This document shows, piece by piece, positions 24,675 through 34,518 of a stretch of 64,000 bases of DNA. Both the position numbers and the translations under genes were made by a program. This DNA is from Roseovarius halotolerans (GTDB taxonomy: Bacteria; Pseudomonadota; Alphaproteobacteria; Rhodobacterales; Rhodobacteraceae): positions 496,001 to 560,000 of the forward strand of contig NZ_FWFU01000003.1 of assembly GCF_900172255.1 (NCBI RefSeq). The letters run 5' to 3'. Position 1 is the first letter of the stretch. Each line of letters opens with the position of its first letter. The notes below the pieces were generated by a model, which ran no database searches, was not told where the DNA came from, and saw only the letters and a program-made list of their open reading frames with translations.

Positions 24675-27227
24675 ATGGAAGATGCCGCGCCCCAGACGAT
24701 CCACCTGTCGGATTACACGCCCCCCGCCTATCTGGTGGACAAGGTGGAGCTGACTTTTCGGCTGGACCCGGAGCGCACGCGGGTTCTGAGCCGGATCGCA
24801 TTTCGCCCCAACCCGGAATCCCGAGAGCGGGAATTTTTCCTGCATGGCGAGGGGCTTGAACTGATTTCTTCACGTATTGACGGCGCGGAGGTCACGCCGG
24901 ATCTGGTCGAGGGCGGGCTGACCTGCGAGGTGCCGGATGCACCGTTCACTTGGGAGGCCGAGGTCGAGATCGCCCCGGTCCGGAATACCGCGCTTGAGGG
25001 GCTCTATATGTCCTCGGGGATGTATTGCACCCAATGCGAGGCCGAGGGGTTTCGCAAGATCACCTATTACCCCGACCGGCCCGACGTGATGGCGGTGTTC
25101 AGCGTGCGCATCGAGGGCGATATGCCGGTGCTGTTGTCCAACGGCAACCCGGTGTCGTCGGGCGACGGATTTGCCGAATGGCACGATCCCTGGCCCAAGC
25201 CCGCCTATCTGTTCGCGCTGGTGGCTGGCGATCTGGTGGATCATCCGGGGCATTTCACCACCCGCTCGGGGCGCGAGGTGGCGCTCAACATCTGGGTCCG
25301 CCCTGGCGACGAGGACAAGTGCGCCTTTGCGATGGAGGCGCTCAAGAAGTCGATGACCTGGGATGAAGATGTCTATGGGCGCGAATACGACTTAGACATT
25401 TTCAACATTGTTGCCGTTGATGATTTCAATATGGGTGCAATGGAGAACAAGGGATTGAACATTTTCAACTCTTCCTGCGTTCTGGCAAGCCCAGAGACCA
25501 GCACCGACGCGAACTTCGAGCGCATCGAGGCGATCATCGCGCATGAGTATTTCCACAACTGGACCGGCAACCGGATCACCTGCCGCGACTGGTTCCAGCT
25601 CTGCCTCAAGGAGGGGCTGACGGTCTATCGCGATTCCCAGTTCACCGCCGACATGCGCAGCGCGCCGGTGAAGCGGATCTCGGACGTGATCGCGCTGCGC
25701 GCCCGCCAGTTCCGCGAGGATAACGGCCCGCTGGCCCATCCGGTGCGCCCCGAGAGTTTCGTCGAGATCAACAACTTCTACACCGCCACCGTCTATGAAA
25801 AGGGCGCCGAGGTGATCGGGATGCTCAAGCGGCTGGTGGGGGATGCGGATTACGCGCGTGCGCTGGATTTATATTTCGAGCGCCATGACGGACAAGCCTG
25901 CACGATCGAGGATTGGCTGGCCGTGTTCGAGGAGGTCACGGGGCGCGATCTGAGCCAGTTCAAGCGCTGGTATTCACAGGCGGGCACGCCGCGCCTGAAG
26001 GTCACAGAAAACTTTAAGGATGGTGAATATACACTTGAATTTGAACAAAAAACGCCACCTACGCCGGGGCAAGATCAGAAGCTGCCGCAGGTGATTCCGA
26101 TTGCCGTCGGCCTGCTTGGCCCCAATGGCGACGAGGTGGTACCAACAACGGTGCTTGAGATGACCGAGGCGCGCCAGAGCTTCAGCTTCAGCGGGCTGGC
26201 GGCCGAACCGGTGCCGTCGATCCTGCGGGATTTCTCGGCGCCGGTGATCCTTGAGCGCGAGACCGACAATGCCGAGCGCGCCTTTCTGCTGGCACATGAT
26301 ACCGACCCCTTCAACAAGTGGGAGGCCGGGCGCGCGCTGGCGCGCGAGGGGCTTTGCGAGATGATCGTCGCGGGCGCGCCGCCCGATGCCGCCTATCTGG
26401 ACGCGGTGCAGGCGATGGCGCGGGACGATGCGCTGGACCCCGCGTTTCGCGCTCTCGCACTTGGCCTGCCCAGCCAGGACGACATGGCGCAGACCCTGCA
26501 TGAGCGCGGCCACACGCCCGACCCGCAGGCGATCTGGGAGGCGCTGGAGACCCTGCGCCAGGCGCGCGCGCAGCATTGTCAGGACCTTGCGGCGCGGCTT
26601 CATGCGCAATACCAGGTGACCGAGCCCTACCGCCCCGATGCGCAGCAAACGGGCGCGCGGGCGCTGGCGAATGCGGCGCTTGGGCTGATCAGCCGCCTTG
26701 ACGGGGGCGCGGCGGCGCAGCGCCAGTTCGACACCGCCACCAACATGACACAGCAGCTTTATGCGCTCTCGTGCCTGTTGCAGGCGGGCAAGGGCGAGGA
26801 TGCGGTCGCGCGCTTTTACGACCAGTGGCGCCACGACCGGCTGGTGATCGACAAATGGTTCATGATGCAGGTCCTGCATGCAGAGCCCGCCGAGGCCGCC
26901 GCCACGACCGAGCGTCTGACGCGTCATTCCGATTTCGACATGAAGAATCCCAATCGCTTTCGCGCCACGCTGGGCGCCCTGGCCGCCAACCCGGCCGGGT
27001 TCCACCATGCCAGCGGCGCTGGATACCGGCTGTTGGCGGACTGGCTGATCCGGCTCGACCCAGTGAATCCGCAAACCACGGCGCGGATGTGTTCGGCCTT
27101 CGAGACCTGGAAACGCTATGACGATTCGCGCCAGGCGCTGGTCGCCGCCGAACTGGACCGGGTTCTTTCCACCCCTGCCCTCAGCCGTGACACGACCGAG
27201 ATGCTGAGCCGCATTCGCGGTGCCTGA
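24675..27227 (+). CDS. pepN: Aminopeptidase N (M1 family)
   Basis: Zinc aminopeptidase of about 850 aa, the usual PepN length. GAMENKGLNIFN is the substrate N-terminus site. HEYFHNWTGNR is the zinc motif HExxH, with the third ligand Glu in CLKEGLTVYRD, and a downstream Tyr is expected in FYTATVYEKG. The long C-terminal helical domain is intact. ATG 24675 is preferred because GGAG lies 9 nt upstream; ATG 24660 lacks one. Cytoplasmic, general peptide turnover. Confidence 0.95.
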   Translation: MEDAAPQTIHLSDYTPPAYLVDKVELTFRLDPERTRVLSRIAFRPNPESREREFFLHGEGLELISSRIDGAEVTPDLVEGGLTCEVPDAPFTWEAEVEIAPVRNTALEGLYMSSGMYCTQCEAEGFRKITYYPDRPDVMAVFSVRIEGDMPVLLSNGNPVSSGDGFAEWHDPWPKPAYLFALVAGDLVDHPGHFTTRSGREVALNIWVRPGDEDKCAFAMEALKKSMTWDEDVYGREYDLDIFNIVAVDDFNMGAMENKGLNIFNSSCVLASPETSTDANFERIEAIIAHEYFHNWTGNRITCRDWFQLCLKEGLTVYRDSQFTADMRSAPVKRISDVIALRARQFREDNGPLAHPVRPESFVEINNFYTATVYEKGAEVIGMLKRLVGDADYARALDLYFERHDGQACTIEDWLAVFEEVTGRDLSQFKRWYSQAGTPRLKVTENFKDGEYTLEFEQKTPPTPGQDQKLPQVIPIAVGLLGPNGDEVVPTTVLEMTEARQSFSFSGLAAEPVPSILRDFSAPVILERETDNAERAFLLAHDTDPFNKWEAGRALAREGLCEMIVAGAPPDAAYLDAVQAMARDDALDPAFRALALGLPSQDDMAQTLHERGHTPDPQAIWEALETLRQARAQHCQDLAARLHAQYQVTEPYRPDAQQTGARALANAALGLISRLDGGAAAQRQFDTATNMTQQLYALSCLLQAGKGEDAVARFYDQWRHDRLVIDKWFMMQVLHAEPAEAAATTERLTRHSDFDMKNPNRFRATLGALAANPAGFHHASGAGYRLLADWLIRLDPVNPQTTARMCSAFETWKRYDDSRQALVAAELDRVLSTPALSRDTTEMLSRIRGA

Positions 27228-27236
27228 GTCGCGGGA

Positions 27237-27917
27237 TCAATCCTGCGTGGCGATGGTGAGGATGGAGCCGATCCCGGCGGGGCGCTGACGCGGACGCACC
27301 TCGCTCATCGGGCGGCAATAGGTCTGCGCGCGGGTCCAGCGCATCATCGCGCTGCGCTTGGACTCGCTGTGCAGCGGCCCCCAATCGGCGGCCACACCGC
27401 GCATACCCCGCGACACCACACCGTCACGCGCGACGGTGCGCGCCATGATGCGGATCGCGCAGCTCAGGTTGTCGGGCCCGTGCTTGAGCGCATCGCCACT
27501 GCCGGCGCGACAGCCATAACCGCGCGCCGTCGAGGGCAGGATCTGCAACAGGCCGAACCAGCGCCCGCCGCCACCCACCGCGCGCGGGCGAAATGTGCTT
27601 TCATGTTCCGCGAGCGCCGACAGGAAGCCCACCCAGAAGGCGCGCCGCCCCTTCGTGTCTGAATCGGGATAGGCCGGACACCAGTCGGCGATGTCGCGCG
27701 GCACGGTCTGTTCCAGCGCGCGCCCCTGCTGACCGAGCGCCGAAAGCGCCGAGCGCGTCCACAGGGTCGAGCCCGCAACATGCTCCCATTTGGTGCGCGG
27801 AATTTCGCCGTCACGCGCAGGGACCGTCACCGCGGGCGCGATGGAGTCCGAACCGGCGAGGACTGGGGCGGCCAAAACCAACAATAAAAGGCCCAAAACG
27901 GCAGCAAATCGGGTCAT
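27237..27917 (-). CDS. Exported lytic transglycosylase-like (SLT domain) protein
   Basis: Protein of 226 aa with a signal peptide (MTRFAAVLGLLLLVLAAPVLAGS) and an SLT/lysozyme-like domain. ALAEHESTFRPRAVG supplies the catalytic Glu, GRWFGLLQILPSTARGYGC the second conserved motif, and Cys residues may pair. Enzymes of this type cleave peptidoglycan to 1,6-anhydro-muropeptides. It converges with pepN, with stops 10 bp apart. The exact subfamily is unclear. Confidence 0.82.
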   Translation of the reverse strand: MTRFAAVLGLLLLVLAAPVLAGSDSIAPAVTVPARDGEIPRTKWEHVAGSTLWTRSALSALGQQGRALEQTVPRDIADWCPAYPDSDTKGRRAFWVGFLSALAEHESTFRPRAVGGGGRWFGLLQILPSTARGYGCRAGSGDALKHGPDNLSCAIRIMARTVARDGVVSRGMRGVAADWGPLHSESKRSAMMRWTRAQTYCRPMSEVRPRQRPAGIGSILTIATQD

Positions 27918-28065
27918 CCGGTCAGTGTTACCCGATGCGCGGGAAAGATCAATCCTGCCCTCGCCTTCCATATTCCCCAGCTTCACCAAAGCCTCGCCCA
28001 GATTTCGCCGGAATGCAGAGACAGGTTGGCGTCGGGGGCAGCAATACAGGTCAATCGGAGCGTTC

Positions 28066-29358
28066 ATGCCGTTCAACTCCAAATCCATCAAGGATCCGAG
28101 CATTTCAAACGACAACGACACAGGAGCGAATGCCGGTTTTCTTGGCGGCGCTCTATCCCGGCTACGCAAAAAGCCGGACTCGGCCATCGAAGAAATGATG
28201 AAACGGATCATCCTGCCCTCGCTGCCCGTCAGCGACGAGGAAATGGCGCGCGCGACGCATCAGGACCTTGGCCTGAAGCTGGCACGCCAGGAGCAGTGGG
28301 ATGCATTCTCGGAGCGCATCGTCTATGCCGATGACTGCCGGCTGGCGACGCCGGGCGGGGAATCGGCCTCGTTGCTGCTGGCGTTCGGGGCGCGCGGAGA
28401 TGTCGTGGCCGCCGCCGAGGATGCGATCCATGACGGCGCGGCGCCGGACATGGCGGGAATCGAGGCGCTGGAGGAGGTGCTGGAGGAGCATCGCGGCAGT
28501 CACGCCGTGGCGCTGGTCGTGGCGCTGGCGCATTTCGATATCGGCTGGGCCTGGCAAATCGCCACCACCGAGGGCGACTTGCCCGCAGGCCCCGACAGCG
28601 CCGAGCGGATCGACTCTCATTTCCAGCGCGCCGCCGAATTGCTGGCGCCCTATGATCCCGAAGAACTGGACGCGCCCTCGCTGGCGGCAGCAAAATGCGC
28701 CCTGCTGGCGACGCAGCCGCATCCCGACCGCCGGGTCGCGGACGCCTATGAAAAGCTGATCGATCTCGACCCCGACTGCCAGCGCCACATGCGCGCGCTG
28801 GGGCATTACCTGCTGCCGCGCTATTACGGCAGCTACGACCAGCTCGAGCTCGAGGCGCGCCGCACCGCCGCACGCACCGGCGATGTCTGGGCGTCGGGTG
28901 CCTACACCTGGGTCTATCTCGATGCGCTGGCGACGGATGATGCCGCGCTGAAACGTCTTGATGCAGAGTATTTCATCGAAGGGCTGCGCAATATCCTGGC
29001 GATCAAGCGCGACCAGCATGTCACCAATCAGCTGGCCGCCTTCTGCGCGATCACCATGGCGCCCGACCGCCCGCGCCCCGCGCCGCTGCCCGAAAGCTGC
29101 GACCAGAAGCGCGCGCTGATGCATGAATGCCTCGATTGGATCCTGGCCGAGCATCTTCAGGAGCTGCACCCACTGGTGTGGTCGCAGACCCTGATGGCGC
29201 CGGGCCTGACGCCCGCCCTGCCCTCGCGCCGCGCGCTTGTCAGCAAGGGCCGGCAGGCGGCGCTGCGCGCCATCGCGCTGCGCTTTGCCGAAGACATCGC
29301 CGATGGTAGCTCCATCGCCTTCTCCTCCTCGGGAATGTATCGCCTGCCCGCGCTTTGA
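28066..29358 (+). CDS. Conserved hypothetical soluble protein (TPR-like helical)
   Basis: Unrecognised protein of 430 aa, mostly helical and acidic, with repeats resembling tetratricopeptide helices (for example SLAAAKCALLATQPHPDRRVADAYEKLIDLDPDCQRHMRALGHYLL). The N-terminus FLGGALSRLRKKPDSAIEEMMKRIILPSLPVSDEEMAR has no signal peptide. ATG 28066 has GGAG 5 nt upstream. It is divergent from the lytic transglycosylase gene and upstream of gatB by 114 bp. No function is proposed. Confidence 0.75.
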   Translation: MPFNSKSIKDPSISNDNDTGANAGFLGGALSRLRKKPDSAIEEMMKRIILPSLPVSDEEMARATHQDLGLKLARQEQWDAFSERIVYADDCRLATPGGESASLLLAFGARGDVVAAAEDAIHDGAAPDMAGIEALEEVLEEHRGSHAVALVVALAHFDIGWAWQIATTEGDLPAGPDSAERIDSHFQRAAELLAPYDPEELDAPSLAAAKCALLATQPHPDRRVADAYEKLIDLDPDCQRHMRALGHYLLPRYYGSYDQLELEARRTAARTGDVWASGAYTWVYLDALATDDAALKRLDAEYFIEGLRNILAIKRDQHVTNQLAAFCAITMAPDRPRPAPLPESCDQKRALMHECLDWILAEHLQELHPLVWSQTLMAPGLTPALPSRRALVSKGRQAALRAIALRFAEDIADGSSIAFSSSGMYRLPAL

Positions 29359-29472
29359 TTGCGGGCGGGCGCGCCACGGCGCATCGCGCAAACGCCAGCG
29401 CGTCATCGCGCCCTTGCCCAGCCTTCTGCCTTGGCCTAGAACGCCTGCGTCCCACCCGATGGAGAGAGACGC

Positions 29473-30984
29473 ATGCTGGACCTGACATTCGAGCCGCCCA
29501 AGCCCAAGGTGATCGCCGGGGCGAAACATGACTGGGAACTGGTGATCGGCATGGAGGTCCATGCCCAGGTCGCCTCGAAGGCGAAGCTGTTTTCGGGTGC
29601 CTCGACGCAATTCGGGGCCGAGCCCAATTCCAACGTCTCTTTCGTGGATGCGGCGATGCCGGGCATGTTGCCGGTCATCAACGAGTTCTGCATCGAACAG
29701 GCGGTGCGCACGGGGCTGGGCCTCAAGGCGCAGATCAACCTTTGGTCGGCCTTCGATCGCAAGAACTACTTCTATCCCGACCTGCCGCAGGGCTACCAGA
29801 TCAGCCAGCTTTACCATCCGCTGGTCGGCGAGGGCGAGATCCTCGTGGACATGGAGCCGGGGATCGCGCGCAAGGTGCGCATCGAGCGCATCCATGTGGA
29901 ACAGGACGCGGGCAAGTCGATTCACGACATGGACCCGGCGATGTCATTCGTCGATCTCAACCGCACCGGCGTGGCACTGATGGAGATCGTCAGCCGCCCC
30001 GATATCCGCGGCCCCGAAGAGGCCGCCGCCTATGTCACCAAGCTGCGCCAGATCCTGCGCTATCTCGGCACCTGCGACGGCAACATGCAGAACGGCAGCC
30101 TGCGGGCCGATGTGAACGTGTCGATCTGCCTGCCCGGCGCCTATGAGAAATACATGGAGACGCAGGATTTCAGCCATCTGGGCACGCGCTGCGAAATCAA
30201 GAACATGAACTCGATGCGCTTTATCCAGCAGGCCATCGAATACGAGGCGCGCCGCCAGATCCAGATCGTGGAATCGGGTGGCGAGGTGGTGCAGGAAACC
30301 CGGCTTTACGACCCCGACAAGGGCGAGACGCGCTCGATGCGCTCGAAGGAAGAAGCGCATGATTACCGCTACTTCCCCGATCCCGACCTGCTGCCACTGG
30401 AGATCGAGCAGGACTGGGTCGATGCGATCCGCGACAGCCTGCCGGAACTCCCCGACGAGAAGAAGGCCCGCTTCATCAACGACTATGGCGTCACGGAATA
30501 TGACGCCAGCGTTCTGACGGCGGATGTGGATCTGGCCGCCTATTTCGAGGAGTCGGTGGGCGGCGGCGATGGCAAGCGCACCGCCAACTGGGTCATCAAC
30601 GAGGTTCTGGGGCGCGCCAACAAGGCCGATCTCGGCCCGCGCGAGATCGTCGCGCCCGAAGTGAATGCCGCGATCCTTGCAATGGTCGCGCGTGACGAGA
30701 TTTCGACCAAGATCGCCAAGGACGTGCTGGAAAAGCACATCGAATCCGGGCGTGCACCCGAAGAGATCGTCGAGACCGAGGGCATGAAGCAGGTCACCGA
30801 TACCGGCGCGATCGAGGCGGCGGTGGACCAGATCATCGCCGACAACCCCGCGCAGGTGGAAAAGGCCAAGGCCAATCCCAAGCTGGCAGGCTGGTTCGTC
30901 GGGCAGGTCATGAAGGCCACCGGCGGCAAGGCCAATCCCAAGGCGGTGAACGAGATCATCCAGCAGAAACTGGGGCTGGGCTGA
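29473..30984 (+). CDS. gatB: Aspartyl/glutamyl-tRNA(Asn/Gln) amidotransferase subunit B
   Basis: Protein of 503 aa. [21 protein letters not shown] and the kinase-domain motif [22 protein letters not shown] are GatB hallmarks, as is [26 protein letters not shown]. The C-terminal YqeY/tail domain ends [13 protein letters not shown]. It phosphorylates and amidates Glu-tRNA(Gln) and/or Asp-tRNA(Asn) together with GatA and GatC, which are not in the window. Confidence 0.96.
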   Translation: MLDLTFEPPKPKVIAGAKHDWELVIGMEVHAQVASKAKLFSGASTQFGAEPNSNVSFVDAAMPGMLPVINEFCIEQAVRTGLGLKAQINLWSAFDRKNYFYPDLPQGYQISQLYHPLVGEGEILVDMEPGIARKVRIERIHVEQDAGKSIHDMDPAMSFVDLNRTGVALMEIVSRPDIRGPEEAAAYVTKLRQILRYLGTCDGNMQNGSLRADVNVSICLPGAYEKYMETQDFSHLGTRCEIKNMNSMRFIQQAIEYEARRQIQIVESGGEVVQETRLYDPDKGETRSMRSKEEAHDYRYFPDPDLLPLEIEQDWVDAIRDSLPELPDEKKARFINDYGVTEYDASVLTADVDLAAYFEESVGGGDGKRTANWVINEVLGRANKADLGPREIVAPEVNAAILAMVARDEISTKIAKDVLEKHIESGRAPEEIVETEGMKQVTDTGAIEAAVDQIIADNPAQVEKAKANPKLAGWFVGQVMKATGGKANPKAVNEIIQQKLGLG

Positions 30985-31037
30985 GGGGCTTTCGCCCTTG
31001 ACCCGGCCACCGCCCACAAGACCGTGCAGGGGGCAAG

Positions 31038-31520
31038 ATGACGACGACAGCGCCTTTCATGTCCTCCCTTTTCGGGATCGAACCGGGCTGGATCGACCAT
31101 AACGACCACCTCAACATGGGCTACTATACCGTGCTGTTCGATCGCGCCGCCGACGAGGCCTTCGCGCGGTTCGGCTTTGGCCCGGATTACGTGGCGCGGG
31201 CCAATCACACGACGTTTTCGGCGGAATTCCACGTTCGCTACCTGCGCGAATTGAAGCTCGGCGACAGGGTGCGCTCGTCCTTCTGGCTGATCGCGCATGA
31301 CGAGAAGCGGTTTCACAGCTTTCAGGAGCTTTACCACGAGGATGGCTGGCTCGCCGCCACCGGCGAGGGCATGACGCTGCATGTCGATCTTGCCGGGCCG
31401 CGCGTGGTGGCGATGCCCGAGGACATCCTTGGCCGCGTCGCCGAGATGGCCGAAGAGCACGCCCGCCTGCCCCGCCCCGAGGGCGTGGGCGCGCGCATCG
31501 GGCTGGCGCGCAAGGGCTGA
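31038..31520 (+). CDS. Hotdog-fold thioesterase family protein
   Basis: Protein of 160 aa with the 4HBT-type active-site helix DHNDHLNMGYYTVLFDRAAD and a beta strand FHVRYLRELKLGDRVRSSFWL. Relatives near carnitine dehydrogenase genes act on betainyl-CoA, but no such gene is here. ATG 31038 follows GCAGGGGGC. It converges with the last gene of the LIV-type transporter operon, separated by 3 bp. Confidence 0.82.
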   Translation: MTTTAPFMSSLFGIEPGWIDHNDHLNMGYYTVLFDRAADEAFARFGFGPDYVARANHTTFSAEFHVRYLRELKLGDRVRSSFWLIAHDEKRFHSFQELYHEDGWLAATGEGMTLHVDLAGPRVVAMPEDILGRVAEMAEEHARLPRPEGVGARIGLARKG

Positions 31521-31523
31521 CGC

Positions 31524-32105
31524 TCAGCCGCCGGGAATAAGCAGACAGGCCGACAGGATCTTGCGGGTGTCGTCATGGACGCTGGGGCGCTCGCCCAGCC
31601 AACGGCTATACAGGCGATGCGCCGGGGCCTTGCCCGCGGCCATGTTGGCCAGCGAACCGGCGGTTTCGCCAGCGATGGCGGTCAGGCGCTTGCGCATGTT
31701 GGCGTGATAGGTGTCGCGGTGGCGCGCCTCCATCCGCAGGTGAAAAAGCGAGCTGCGCGCACGCGGCGCGATCTGCATCGCCGCAATTGCCTGCGCGCCG
31801 CGGCGCTCGAACGCGGCGCTGGCGCGCGCAAGACGCCCCGGCGCTTCCAGCACGACCCCCAAGGCCGCATCGCTGGCCGCGCGCCGCAGGTCGGCGGCGG
31901 GCAGAAGCAGCGACAGCAGGCGCGCACGCCGGAAGGCGCGGCGCGCGGCGCGCGTGTCACCCGCAGCAAAATCGGCGCACCCCTGTTCCATCAGCGATTC
32001 CCACAACAGATCCCGCCGCCCCCAGCCCGCCTGAAGCGCTACCCGCGCCTGCGGCGCGGCGAAATCAAATCCCCAGATACGCGGCGCGAACATGTTCGTT
32101 GTCAT
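31524..32105 (-). CDS. Hypothetical protein at end of LIV-type transporter operon
   Basis: About 193 aa, rich in Arg and Ala and mostly helical, with WESLMEQGCADFAAGDTRAARRAFRRARLL resembling a TPR-type hairpin. No signal peptide and no known family. The start is uncertain (ATG 32105, or 32093); either overlaps the 3' end of the upstream LivF-like gene by 29-41 bp, so it is probably translated from the same mRNA. A regulatory or assembly role for the transporter is possible but unsupported. Confidence 0.6.
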   Translation of the reverse strand: MTTNMFAPRIWGFDFAAPQARVALQAGWGRRDLLWESLMEQGCADFAAGDTRAARRAFRRARLLSLLLPAADLRRAASDAALGVVLEAPGRLARASAAFERRGAQAIAAMQIAPRARSSLFHLRMEARHRDTYHANMRKRLTAIAGETAGSLANMAAGKAPAHRLYSRWLGERPSVHDDTRKILSACLLIPGG

Positions 32106-32772
32106 GAAGCTCATCGGCGGGACCCTCCAGTGCCATGTTTCCGGTTTCCAGCACATAGGCATGGCTGGCCAGTTCCAGCGCCAGTTCGGCGTTCTGTTCG
32201 ACCAGCACCACCGGCACGCCCTGTGCGTTGATATCCTCGATGATGCGGGCGATTTCCTCGACGATCACCGGCGCAAGGCCCATCGAGGGCTCGTCCATCA
32301 GCAACAGCCGCGGCGCCGACATCAGCGCCCGTCCGATCGCCAGCATCTGCTGTTCGCCCCCCGACATGGTCTTGGCCAGTTGGCGGCGGCGTTCACGCAG
32401 GCGGGGGAAACGGTCGAACACGCCATCAAGGTCGCGCGCCACCTTGTCATGGTCACGCCGCAGGAAGGCGCCGGTGCGCAGGTTCTCCTCGACGGTCATG
32501 TCGGGAAAGATGCGCCGCCCCTCGGGAACATGGGCGATGCCGCGGGCGACGATCTTGTCAGAGCTCAGCCCGTCGATGCGCTGCCCGTCGAAATGGATCT
32601 CGCCCTTGCGGAGCGGCACCATCCCCGACATCGCCCGCAGGCTGGTGGTCTTGCCCGCGCCATTGCCGCCGATGATCGTGACGATGGCCCCGTCGGGCAC
32701 CGAAAGCGAGATATCGCGCACCGCCGAGACCTTGCCGTAATTGACCGAGACATCCTTCATCTCAAGCAACAT
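32065..32772 (-). CDS. LIV-type ABC transporter ATP-binding protein (LivF-like)
   Basis: ATPase of 235 aa. Walker A is GGNGAGKTTS, the signature is MSGGEQQMLAIGRAL and Walker B is RLLLMDEPSMGL, with the LivF-type insert LVEQNAELALELASHAYVLETG. It pairs with the LivG-like ATPase. Its start overlaps the upstream livG-like stop by 11 bp. Part of the importer operon at 32065-36754. Confidence 0.93.
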   Translation of the reverse strand: MLLEMKDVSVNYGKVSAVRDISLSVPDGAIVTIIGGNGAGKTTSLRAMSGMVPLRKGEIHFDGQRIDGLSSDKIVARGIAHVPEGRRIFPDMTVEENLRTGAFLRRDHDKVARDLDGVFDRFPRLRERRRQLAKTMSGGEQQMLAIGRALMSAPRLLLMDEPSMGLAPVIVEEIARIIEDINAQGVPVVLVEQNAELALELASHAYVLETGNMALEGPADELHDNEHVRAAYLGI

Positions 32773-33529
32773 GGCGCGCGCCCCCCAGATAGGCTTCGAT
32801 CACTGCCGGGTGGTTGCGGATCTCGGCCGGGTTGCCCTCGGCCAGGAACTTACCGAAGCTCATGCAGGTGATGTTGTCGCACAGCCCCATGATCGCCTGC
32901 ATGTCATGTTCGACGATCAGGATGGTGATGCCGTCATCGCGCAGCCGACGCATGAGGTCCATCATCCGGCGGGTTTCCTCGGGGTTCATGCCGGTGAAGG
33001 GCTCGTCCAGAAGCATCACGTCGGGATGGCTGGCATAGGCCACCGCCATGCCCAGCGCGCGCTGGTGGCCGTGGCTGAGCTCGCCCGCAAGTTCATCCCT
33101 CAGATGGTCCAGCCCGAAGAATTCGAGCGCCTCGCGCGCACGCGCCCTTGCGCCCTCGCGGTCATCCTTGTCCCAGCCGATGATCGCGGCGAAGATATTG
33201 GGGCGGAACGGCATGTGCGTGCCCACAAGCGCGTTGTCCATCACCGTCATTTCCGCAAACAGCGTCGAATGCTGGAAGGTGCGCACCACGCCCCGGCGCG
33301 CCACTTCGTGCATCCTGAGGCCCGATATGCTTTCGCCGCGCAGACGCACCTGCCCGCCGCTGGGCTTGTAGAACCCCGAGATCATGTTGAACGTGGTGGT
33401 CTTGCCCGCGCCGTTGGGGCCGATCAGCCCGTGGATTTCGCCGTGATCAAGCTTGAAGCTGAGGCCATCGACCGCCGTCAGCCCGCCAAAGCGCATGATC
33501 AGGTTGTCGACTTCGAGAAACTGGGTCAT
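32762..33529 (-). CDS. LIV-type ABC transporter ATP-binding protein (LivG-like)
   Basis: ATPase of 255 aa. Walker A is GPNGAGKTTT, the signature LSHGHQRALGMAVA has His for the usual Gly, and Walker B is VMLLDEPFTGM. The length and FNMISGFYKPSGGQV match LivG/UrtD. The stop overlaps the livF-like start and its own start overlaps the livM-like stop by 4 bp, a tight translational chain. Confidence 0.93.
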   Translation of the reverse strand: MTQFLEVDNLIMRFGGLTAVDGLSFKLDHGEIHGLIGPNGAGKTTTFNMISGFYKPSGGQVRLRGESISGLRMHEVARRGVVRTFQHSTLFAEMTVMDNALVGTHMPFRPNIFAAIIGWDKDDREGARARAREALEFFGLDHLRDELAGELSHGHQRALGMAVAYASHPDVMLLDEPFTGMNPEETRRMMDLMRRLRDDGITILIVEHDMQAIMGLCDNITCMSFGKFLAEGNPAEIRNHPAVIEAYLGGARHVA

Positions 33530-34518
33530 TGCGCCGTGCTCCGTTCCGGGGTGTCACTCTTGCCGGGCCGCTTGCCCGCGAATTTCTGCACAAGGCTTTC
33601 CAGCCCCTTGGGCAGGAACAGGATCGACAGGATCATGATCAGGCCATAGATCAGCGGGCGCATCTGCTCGAACCCCATTTCGCGCAGCACGATCTCGTTG
33701 AGGACGGTCAGCACCACGCAACCCAGGATCGGCCCGTAAAAGGTGGCCGTGCCCCCGACAATCGCCCAGGTCAGCACGAACACCATCAGGTCCACGTCAA
33801 AGGAGTTGGGATTGATCGTGCCGACGTAATGCGCCATCAGCGCGCCGGCGATCCCGGCAAAGCCGCTGGCGATGGAAAAGGCCAGCGTGCGATAGGCGCG
33901 CAGGTTGACGCCCGAGGCCTCGGCCAGCCGGTCCTGCCAGTGGACCGCGTGGAAGGTCAGGCCGACGGGGCTGCGCTCGATGCGCCACAGGATCCACAGG
34001 CAGACCGCCACCACCGCGCCCGACAGGTAGTAATAGCTGACCGGCTCGAAGAAATCGAAATCGTAGATGCCGATGGAAAAATCCGGCATCGGGTCGATCC
34101 CCTTGATCCCCTTGGCACCGCCGAAAGGATCGCGAAAGCGTTTCCAGAGCAGGCGGATGATCTCGCCCGCCGCGAAGGAGCCGATCAGGAAATAGAACCC
34201 CTTCATGCGAAACAGCGGGAACGAGAGCAGCACCGCCAGAAGCGCCGCCGTCGCCCCCCCGAGAAGGATCGAGACCGGCACCCAGACGCCCAGCTCCTTG
34301 GTATAGAGCGCCGAGGCATAGGCCCCGACCCCCATGATCACCACATGCGCGAGCGACCATTCGCCGGTCAGCGTCAGCAGCCGGTAGGACGAGACCAGAA
34401 GGATGTTGAGGGTCAGGAAAACCAGGATTTCCTGTTGCGAGAAGCTGAGCCCGTGGGGCAGCGCCAGCAAGGCTGCCGCCCCCAGGACGAAGATGGCCAG
34501 GTTACGCACGATCCGCAC
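33526..34518 (-). CDS. LIV-type ABC transporter permease (LivM-like)
   Basis: Inner-membrane permease of 330 aa with 9-10 helices; GEWSLAHVVIMGVGAYASALY and the EAA-like GKGIKGIDPM segment are typical of LivM/UrtC. The C-terminus carries a short basic tail. Overlaps the LivH-like gene by 17 bp and the LivG-like gene by 4 bp. Confidence 0.92.
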   Translation of the reverse strand: MRIVRNLAIFVLGAAALLALPHGLSFSQQEILVFLTLNILLVSSYRLLTLTGEWSLAHVVIMGVGAYASALYTKELGVWVPVSILLGGATAALLAVLLSFPLFRMKGFYFLIGSFAAGEIIRLLWKRFRDPFGGAKGIKGIDPMPDFSIGIYDFDFFEPVSYYYLSGAVVAVCLWILWRIERSPVGLTFHAVHWQDRLAEASGVNLRAYRTLAFSIASGFAGIAGALMAHYVGTINPNSFDVDLMVFVLTWAIVGGTATFYGPILGCVVLTVLNEIVLREMGFEQMRPLIYGLIMILSILFLPKGLESLVQKFAGKRPGKSDTPERSTAQ

